Assembly: GCA_009617715.1 (NCBI GenBank)
Contig: VTFK01000346.1
Span: 310,001-374,000, forward strand
DNA from: Plectrocnemia conspersa
Lineage: Eukaryota > Arthropoda > Insecta > Trichoptera > Polycentropodidae
Reading direction: 5' to 3'
Length of the DNA stretch: 64,000 nt
Shown here piece by piece: positions 57,736 to 64,000 of the stretch. The position numbers and the translations under genes were made by a program. Below the pieces are notes generated by a model that made no database searches, was not told the DNA's origin, and saw only the letters and a program-made list of their open reading frames with translations. Each line of letters starts with the position of its first letter. Positions within the stretch are counted from its first letter, which is position 1.

Positions 57736-57889
57736 TTAATCCCATCTACATCTAAAGTATTAAAATTATTTAATGATGAGCTAACTGAGAACCTATTATA
57801 TTGAAATTAAAAACGCTAACGAAAACACACATAACAAATAAGATAAGGCTTTTAAATAAATATAACATGATACAATGTGATCAGGGAAG

Positions 57890-58035
57890 TTATGTCTATC
57901 GGTACAAATATATTTATACTAGCGAAAATATAATTAACTGATATACTAAACGATGCTCTAAAAATGCAGTTGCAAAACATATATTTAACGTTTTAACCTT
58001 AACCTAAATATTATAGTATATTGTAAGAAGACATG
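57890..58035 (+). repeat. Dispersed repeat family R3, copy 2
   Basis: Carries ACTAGCGAAAATATAATT (57917), TAACTGATA and CAGTTGCAAAACATATATTTAA (57967) in the same order as 18488-18660. Confidence 0.6.
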
Positions 58036-58059
58036 ACGTCACAATTCCGTAACATATAA

Positions 58060-58270
58060 TTTGAACTAGCTAAGTTAGTGAAATTATAACCAGCAATATA
58101 TACAAAATATTTACCTAAAAGACCTGGGTTCATATCCTATATTATCCCTAGTGTTTTTTTTATCTTTGTCGTATCTTGGAGATTGAAATTATAATTTTGA
58201 TCGATTGTCACAAATTAGGTTAACTTAGATTTTCCTAATTTCACAGATGAATATCGTGACAAATAATTTA
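58060..58270 (+). mobile_element. tRNA-like SINE family S2, plus copy 2
   Basis: An A-box-like TAGCTAAGTTAG (near 58069), a B-box-like GGGTTCATATCCT (58126-58138), then a body ending TTTTCCTAATTTCACAGATG. It shares its head with 57590-57735 and its tail with the minus copy at 57345-57500, so the three define one family. Confidence 0.62.
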
Positions 58271-59754
58271 AATCGAGCTATCCTGCTTCACTTAATAAGT
58301 AATGTACATATGATTTTTTAAGTTATATTTTCGAGTACATACTGTACTGTTATTGTACATATTGTTACAGGTAATAATAAATCATATTTGTATTACATTG
58401 CTATTTTTTGTATTCATATACGAGAATGTACATATGTACATATATATTTTTTTGTAAATTATCTTGATTTGCGCAGATTTTTATTTTTTGTAATCTTTTA
58501 TTGTTAATTGTGTTTAATGCCTCGATTTATGCGAATTCCATTTACGCAAAATTTCGCAGGACCTATCTACTGCGCAAATCAAGTTATGCCTGTATATTTG
58601 TATATTTGTATATACTATGCGTTAGCTCTAATAAAAAAATTAAAATTTCACGTATTGTCTGTGTATAAATCCCTGTGGAAATTAATATTATCAACATAAT
58701 GTTTATAAAAATAAATAAGAGAAATTTGACAATTTATTACGTATGAACGATTTATAAAATACAAGAAGTACAAAATATAATTTAGATAAAAAACTAGCAG
58801 AGCAGATCAGTGAGATAGTACTAATATTATTTTAGGAAGTAAACTTTTTTTACAATTTCGAAAATTTAAATTGAATATATGTAATTTTTAATATTGATCT
58901 TCTTCCATGCACTATTGCTAATAACTAAAAAAAGTTGTTGATGTGGTTTTAACCCGACTGCAAATCTGTAACAATTTTTTAAGTCTACAAGAAATTTGTG
59001 TAGTAATATTGTTATGGTAAAATACAACGTAATTTATATGGCTCTCTTAGCCTAGCCTCCTTTGGATTTGATAATTGATGAGAAATATTTGTGAATTTAA
59101 TTAGTTATTTATTTCTTAATAAATTTTCATAATTTGTATATGTAATACATTATTCATTTATAATATTAAGTATTATATTATACTTAACCTAAGTTATAAC
59201 TTTTATCTACAAAATTTTCAGTTTATTAAAATTAATATACATAGATTATTAGGAAAATTATTTATAGAAAAAAAGTTAACAAAAACCTCTTTGCGGATCT
59301 GATATTTTTAATTTGATTTTTTTTTTGAAAAAGTCAACAATTTTAACACCAATTTTGGCAAGTAATCGAAAAATATTTAAAATATAATTTTAACTTATAA
59401 CTAATTAAAAATATAATAATACTGATAGATGTACTCGCACAAAATGCTTTACATGCCATTTTTGGTTCAATATAGAGTGCCTGAAAATCCAGATCGAATA
59501 CCTAAGGAAGAAGCAAAGAAATAACGAAAAATCAACAACAGCACCAGCTGAATTATATAAATTTAATGTCTTTATAGATTGTATTATCGGTAATTTGACA
59601 ACTAGATTTAATGCAGTCAAATAAATAAATAAAACATTCAGTTTCATGCGCTTATTCCTAAAAGAAAATCTAAAAAAAACAGTGAAAAACCGAATCTATT
59701 AAGAAAATATTTTTAAAAAGATGTCATTTAAGTAAAATCATATCAGAATACATT
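58271..59754. other. AT-rich spacer, nothing recognised
   Basis: About 1.5 kb, very AT-rich; frames at 58508-58699 and 59405-59647 unrecognised. Confidence 0.45.
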
Positions 59755-60140
59755 TTCACCAGTAGTATTTTTTTATCAGTGAAAATATAAATTATCTGGC
59801 AGGTGCTAGTGAAATTATATGATTTTAACTTTTCTATATTTATAAATATATATGTATATTTATGTACTTATCATTGATGTATTAATGTTACAGCGAATGT
59901 ATATTTTTTTATAAAGTTATATTTTCACTAGTAGATATATACTGCTACTGGCGAAAATATACTTTAACTGATAGGCGCAAATATGCTGCTCTATAACGTC
60001 TATGAAACTCAATTTGACAGTTGCGAAACGTACATTTTCTGTTCAAACCCAAACTTAAGCTAATAACATTTTTAAAACTAATAATAGTTTTAGAAGTTTT
60101 ATCATGTCAAGTCCAAAATACAAGCTAAGCCAACCCATTT
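59755..60140 (+). repeat. Dispersed repeat family R3, copy 3, with foldback part
   Basis: Contains GCGAAAATATACTTTAACTGATAGGCGC, AATATGCTGCTCTATAACGTCTATGAAA and CAGTTGCGAAACGTACATTT in the R3 order. Upstream, ATTTTCACTAGTAG and CTACTGGCGAAAAT form an inverted pair around 59924-59963. This suggests that R3 ends are themselves inverted repeats. Confidence 0.62.
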
Positions 60141-60274
60141 CAGTACATACAGACATCGCATCTCACATATTGCGTAATATTTGTCTGCGTTTAGATATTA
60201 CACTATGTTTAAAAAATATGATAGCTATCCTTACCAATATTACTATAAGCTTCTAATATAAAAAGGCTGATCAA

Positions 60275-60532
60275 AGTTTATTCAAACCGAATTTTGGGCA
60301 ATAGGGGAGCGCAAAAACAATTATCACTTCTCAGAAGGCAAAAATTCACGTCAAAAGCTATAAAATCGTGTCGGCGCCGTCGCAGTGGGAACGCTCGGTA
60401 ACGAGCGTTCCCACTGCGACGGCGACGGCACGATTTTATAGCTTTTGACGTGGATTTTTGACTTCTGAGAAGTGATAATTATTTTTGCGCTTTCCTATTG
60501 GTCAAAATTTGGTTTAGATGTTCTTCATTCCC
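60275..60532. mobile_element. Foldback element F1, copy 2, GC-rich stem
   Basis: An almost perfect palindrome with arms of about 120 bases. From outside inward: AAAATTTGGTTTAGATG-type end, CAATAGG, GCGCAAAAA, ATTATCACTTCTCAGAAG, TTCACGTCAAAAGCTATAAAATCGTG, then a GC-rich core GCAGTGGGAACGCTCG on each side of GTAA. The outer arms match the copy at 6515-6707; the GC-rich core (60378-60431) is absent from that copy. The transcript would fold into one long hairpin. No coding capacity. Confidence 0.85.
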
Positions 60533-60871
60533 ATTTGTTTTATTGCTATAAAAATATTAATATAAACGCTTATATTGCTTTTGATCTGGACTGAAAATTC
60601 GCTATATGGCAACACTGAGCAGCAAAGAAGACATGACTAAATATCATGTAAATATTACGAGTAGATATTTTTAATAATTCTAATTAAAATATTTCGCATT
60701 AAATATTATTTCAGAAAATATGTGGCTAAGTTTTATATTTATTTAAAGCATAGAAGTATTTGGTTAGAATTATAATATCGACGCACGAGTCGTGAACCAT
60801 CTGAATCATATCGTCTACCTTCTAGAGAATTCCATGGAATTCCAGAAGAGCGGCCTTAAGCCCATAATAAT
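60533..60871. other. AT-rich spacer
   Basis: Mostly AT-rich. The right end (60785-60870) is denser and includes CTAGAGAATTCCATGGAATTCC (a GGAATTCCATGGAATTCC-type palindrome, about 60824-60841), perhaps still part of the retrotransposon remnant to its right. Confidence 0.4.
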
Positions 60872-61585
60872 TTAATCTAGTACGATCTCAATCTTTTCAA
60901 ATTGCAATTTGCAGTCACGTAAACGATATTTGAGTCTAATAAGCGCTTTCATCAACTCTTTTTCCTCCATTAAGTCGGTGCGTGCTCTTGGAGGAGCTTC
61001 CGGGCTGTCTTCTACTTTATTTTGAAACGCAGTTATTGCAATCTTCTTTAGCATTGGCGAAGAATGCGTTATCCTAGCCAGTAACGCTGATCTCTTTTCA
61101 CTTTCAGTTAACTGGCGTTCTTCCTTCTCTTTCGACTCTTGTTATTGCTGCGGATGGCTCGAACTCATGATTCTGGAGCTTAGAATGGTTCCGACGTAGC
61201 TCACTTAAGCTTTACAGAAGACAAAGTTGGCTTTGTGAGCTTTTTAACAATTGCAGAATTTGGCCAGTTCTTCCCAGTCCTTGATGCAGCTGGATATGTG
61301 ATGCTTCCAGGGCATTTTACGCAACGCGGTTGCCAGTGTAGCGGCGTGTCCAAAATGTTGACATCTGAATGTGTGCCAATATTTTTTAATAATACTTTTT
61401 GTATGGAAAATGTATCTAATTAAGCTTTTAAATTTCTCTATATCTGTGATTTGTGCGGATTTTAAAGGCACTACAGACGTTGCCTCAAAACATTGGCCTG
61501 CAAGATCAGCCAGAATAAACTGAAATAATATAATTAGATCGACCATTGAGATGTACATTTTCACGTCATTGCTTTCTTTCCGCAT
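60872..61585 (-). pseudogene. Jockey-clade gag (ORF1) remnant
   Basis: The minus strand from 61585 shows SAQITDIEKFKSLIRY, then a zinc-knuckle piece FRCQHFGHAAT. After a frameshift it continues as QPRCVKCPGS, so the CCHC series C-Q-x-F-G-H...CVKCPG typical of Jockey ORF1 is recognisable. A third open stretch (61141-60872, 89 codons) is highly charged (SKEKEERQLTESEKRSALL, LMEEKELMKALIRLKYRLRD), as at the gag C-terminus, and ends in a stop. At least two frameshifts. No ORF2 follows downstream, which is unusual because LINE copies normally lose their 5' side. Confidence 0.7.
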
Positions 61586-61599
61586 TATATGTTTAAGAA

Positions 61600-61860
61600 C
61601 TAGAGAATTTTTATCAACGGTTTAAATTTACACGTTTTATTTTTTCGCAATATGTATTTATTGAAAAAATTCTTAACAATATGGCGTCGATCAACGCCAA
61701 TCAGACTCGTTCCAATCGAACGGGCGCCGTTTACAGTGCGACGATAACGAATAGGGTCTCTGATTGAAGATACGACCCTGGGGTCGCGACTACAAAGCGA
61801 CCCCAATTTATTATCATGGAAAATGGCTCGCGAGCCTTTCTACGGCAAATGACTCGATTC
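61600..61860. promoter_or_regulatory. Candidate island 32 or element leader
   Basis: A dense block upstream of the gag remnant on the minus strand. It has GGGTCGCGAC / GTCGCGACCCC-type inverted words (about 61781-61802). The minus-strand 68-codon frame opens close to a TCATGATAATAAATTGG region and is unrecognised. It may be the 5' leader of the Jockey copy, or host DNA. Confidence 0.3.
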
Positions 61861-62209
61861 AAACCCTTTGAGTACGTGATATTTGAGCAAAAATATTTTT
61901 TATATCACCAATCACTACTAATTTCATTACTTCATCCAATAAAATTATTAAAAAAATTGAAATAGGTATGCTTTTAAAATGTATTTGCGTAAGCTCGTGT
62001 TATAAAAATCAATATCAAGTAAATAAAATAAAATTATAATTAAATTTATACGTCGCTACGAGGTTGCCGATTCAAGTACGACCTTTACTCCTATATTTGA
62101 AATTCTAATGAGCCTTCAAAAGCCCTTATGCACGTTCAAGAATATATTTTTAAATACATAAATATTCATCAATCTAAAAAATCCGTTAATTTTCGTTCAC
62201 ATTATAAAA
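61861..62209. other. AT-rich spacer
   Basis: Nothing recognised. Confidence 0.4.
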
Positions 62210-62490
62210 AAAATAAGTCGGCGCGACCTTTGGGCTTTCGGGTCGCAGCTTAATTAGCGACTCCATGCAAACGATCAGGTTTAAGTAAACGTTAATAATA
62301 GGTATGTATGTTCGGGATGCCGAACACGTACGTCGGTAACCCGCAATTTGGTGGCCCACAGCGGACGCGATTCATTTCGGCGCATGTATGCTAATCCGTT
62401 TCAACACCCCATAAATGCTTTCGCAGACGCGACGGGAATGATGACGAACATGAAAGCTTTGTTTTTTTAAACTCCTGGATGACGTACGTG
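62210..62490. promoter_or_regulatory. Candidate regulatory island 33
   Basis: A 280-base dense block with GCTTAATTAGCGAC (Antp-class TTAATTAG, about 62249-62262), CATGCAAACG (octamer-like) and ATGCTAATCCG (Bicoid-type TAATCC, about 62388-62398). A TTCGGGATGCCGAAC palindrome lies at about 62309-62323. No open frame. Motif diversity makes this one of the better enhancer candidates. Confidence 0.45.
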
Positions 62491-62749
62491 TATTCCGCGT
62501 ACCTGTGTAAAATATTTAAATACACCTATTTAGATTTCACCAACTACAGTTTAATAATTTATGTTAGGGGTCAATGGATGTATATATTTCTAAAAAATAA
62601 AAATAACCATTTAAAGGTTCAACTGTGACTCAAAAATTAATATGAATAGAACAGATGCAACTACTGGAATATGCAGACGATCATTGTTCGTTCAAAAAAA
62701 AAAATGCAAATCAATACAAAAAACATCCCTGTAGAATTTGTGTGTATAT
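62491..62749. other. AT-rich spacer to hAT edge
   Basis: AT-rich; its last 8 bases (TGTGTATAT region, to 62749) would be one copy of the hAT target duplication, unverifiable because the other end lies outside the window. Confidence 0.4.
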
Positions 62750-64000
62750 CAGTGGCGTACGGTGGGTGTTAATATTGGGTGTGCTATAAAAAAAAAAAAA
62801 AAAAGTACATTTTTTCATTTTCATTAGCCGAGGTTTTGACATGCCTAAACTGCCTTACAGCTTTTTCCCATTTATAAATAAATAAATAAACATCAAACCT
62901 AATCTAAAATATTATTATATAAAAATATCAAATTTCCAATAAACATAAACTTATAATTATTTATATATAAAATCTAATCTTCTTTCTTTAATCATAAATT
63001 TTTCTATCACGCTGTCATAAAAAGTGCTCTTCTTTTTATTATCCATAAGGATCCCTTTTTCTATTGAAATCAAGCTAAGGCCACATAGCCTTTCTTGGCC
63101 TTGGGTACTTCGATAACAATTATTAATTCGTTTCAGAGCAGAAAATTAACGTTCTGCTGAAGCAGTACTGCTTGGAAGAGTTAATATTAGTTTGCCTAAT
63201 TTATTTATTTCCTGAAAACCTGACTCAAGATTATTTGTGTTCATAAATTGTACAAGCTCATTAACAGATTTCTCTGCAAATTTAGGCAAATGATAAAGAA
63301 CAGCAAGCTCATTTTTTAAACTTATATAATCAAATAATGCTCCATAGAATTGTTTCAGTTTGGTAAGTAATTTATTTCGAAATTTTTCTTATATTGCTTA
63401 TATTTTTCTTTCTCCAGAAGGTGAAAATATTCCAATTTGGACATTGCAGAAATCGGTTTTTAATTTTCTTACATATATTATCAACTATTGTATTAAATAG
63501 TTGGCTAAACGCGTGCTTTTCTTCAACAAGCAAATCATTACTCAGTCTTGGATAATTTTCTTCCGTTACGTAAGAATCCCATAATGTTTCATAATTATTT
63601 TCCTGTTCATGTCTGAGTTGTTGCAAAATTTCGGTAACTTTCTTACAGCAATATAATATGTCAAACGATTTGGATTGTAAAATGTTGTATAACACATCAG
63701 TTTTTCCAAAAAGGTTTGAAAATATGTGGAGAAGTTTTCTTGTTTCAAAATCTTCCAAAAGCTAAGAAAAACCTCGTGCTTTTATTACAGTGTCGGGGTC
63801 CCATAGTTCACAATTTTTCACGACGTCTCGAAAAAAGTCCGTAAATTCATTTCTGTATTTTTGCACTAAGTTACTTAACCGTGATGTATAATTCCACCTT
63901 GTAGGTGTAACAGAAGGAAGTCTTCTAGCTACGAACTCTTGTAAAGCATTTATTCGTTTGGAAGATTTCGAAAAGAATGCAGACAATCCATTTAAAGTTT
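62750..64000 (-). mobile_element. hAT transposon, ZMYM-type, 3' portion
   Basis: The terminus CAGTGGCGTACGGTGGGTG starts at 62750, a typical hAT inverted end. A short poly-A (62788-62804) follows, and then a minus-strand transposase reading in from the right. The element continues beyond the window, so its other end and target duplication cannot be seen. Confidence 0.8.
62975..64000 (-). pseudogene. hAT transposase (ZMYM1-like), C-terminal half, interrupted
   Basis: The minus-strand frame from 64000 has SAFFSKSSKRINALQEFV, then RLPSVTPTRWNYTSRL, a block diagnostic for ZMYM-type hAT proteins. It runs in the same frame through one TAG (about 63762-63764) to 63372. After a shift it resumes with LKQFYGALFDYISLKNELAV, LGKLILTLPSSTASAER, a TAA, FSALKRINNCYRS and LCGLSLISIEKGILM. 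The ASAER-x-FSALKR block is the hAT C-terminal dimerisation motif. Few lesions for its length (two in-frame stops and about one shift), so it is fairly recent. Confidence 0.88.

Noticed and set aside
1..64000. CRISPR arrays, operons, rRNA or canonical tRNA genes
   Set aside because: No spaced direct repeats of CRISPR type, no rRNA segments, and the only B-box sequences belong to SINE-like repeats that lack a full cloverleaf.

Overview
The window is AT-rich, gene-poor DNA from an eukaryote, almost certainly an insect. The evidence is its mobile-element content: Jockey-clade non-LTR remnants, Tc1/mariner, pogo-like, hAT and piggyBac-like elements, tRNA-derived SINEs and many foldback elements. 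It has no operons or bacterial-type genes, and no complete host protein-coding gene can be supported. A Helitron-like 3' end (hairpin plus CTAG|T) resembles those common in Lepidoptera, but TATGTA-rich simple sequence is also common in flies, so I leave the order open.

The background is about three-quarters A+T with stops in every frame. It is broken by some 35 islands of 150-560 bases with clearly higher GC, normal complexity, and homeodomain, GATA, E-box or octamer-type motifs. They look like the conserved cis-regulatory islands found in large introns or intergenic deserts around insect developmental regulators. That is inference from composition; no alignment was possible. Two short sequences look like exons: a 40-base candidate micro-exon on the + strand (30581-30620) with a strong acceptor and donor, and a 123-base candidate on the - strand (14867-14989). 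Either would place part of the window inside an intron.

Layout. 1-8.3 kb: regulatory islands, two small foldback elements, AT spacer. 8.3-12.2 kb: a ~143-bp tandem repeat, two opposed copies of a tRNA-derived SINE, a minisatellite. 12.4-13.2 kb: Jockey reverse transcriptase remnant. 13.2-21.6 kb: islands and a MITE with ~84-bp terminal inverted repeats. 21.6-22.8 kb: hAT element with a decayed ZBED5/SCAND3-type transposase. 22.8-30.5 kb: islands, a second Jockey remnant and a 43-codon minus-strand ORF. 30.5-36.2 kb: candidate micro-exon, pogo-like element, non-autonomous hAT with 8-bp target duplication, and a Tc1-like deletion derivative that still carries an intact 112-codon ORF. 36.7-40.6 kb: a 420-bp higher-order repeat, one block of it inside a Tc1-like element. 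41-51.3 kb: islands, a possible Helitron end and a TATA-containing promoter-like segment. 51.5-52.4 kb: TA-flanked element with a piggyBac-like MITE nested inside. 52.4-60.5 kb: islands, a second SINE family, dispersed repeats, a GC-stemmed foldback. 60.9-64 kb: a Jockey gag fragment, an island, and the 3' part of a hAT transposon running off the window.

The mobile elements are fossils with stops and frameshifts. The exception is the short ORF in the Tc1-like derivative, which is undamaged. Coordinates of repeat edges are good to a few bases where a target duplication is cited and to tens of bases otherwise.
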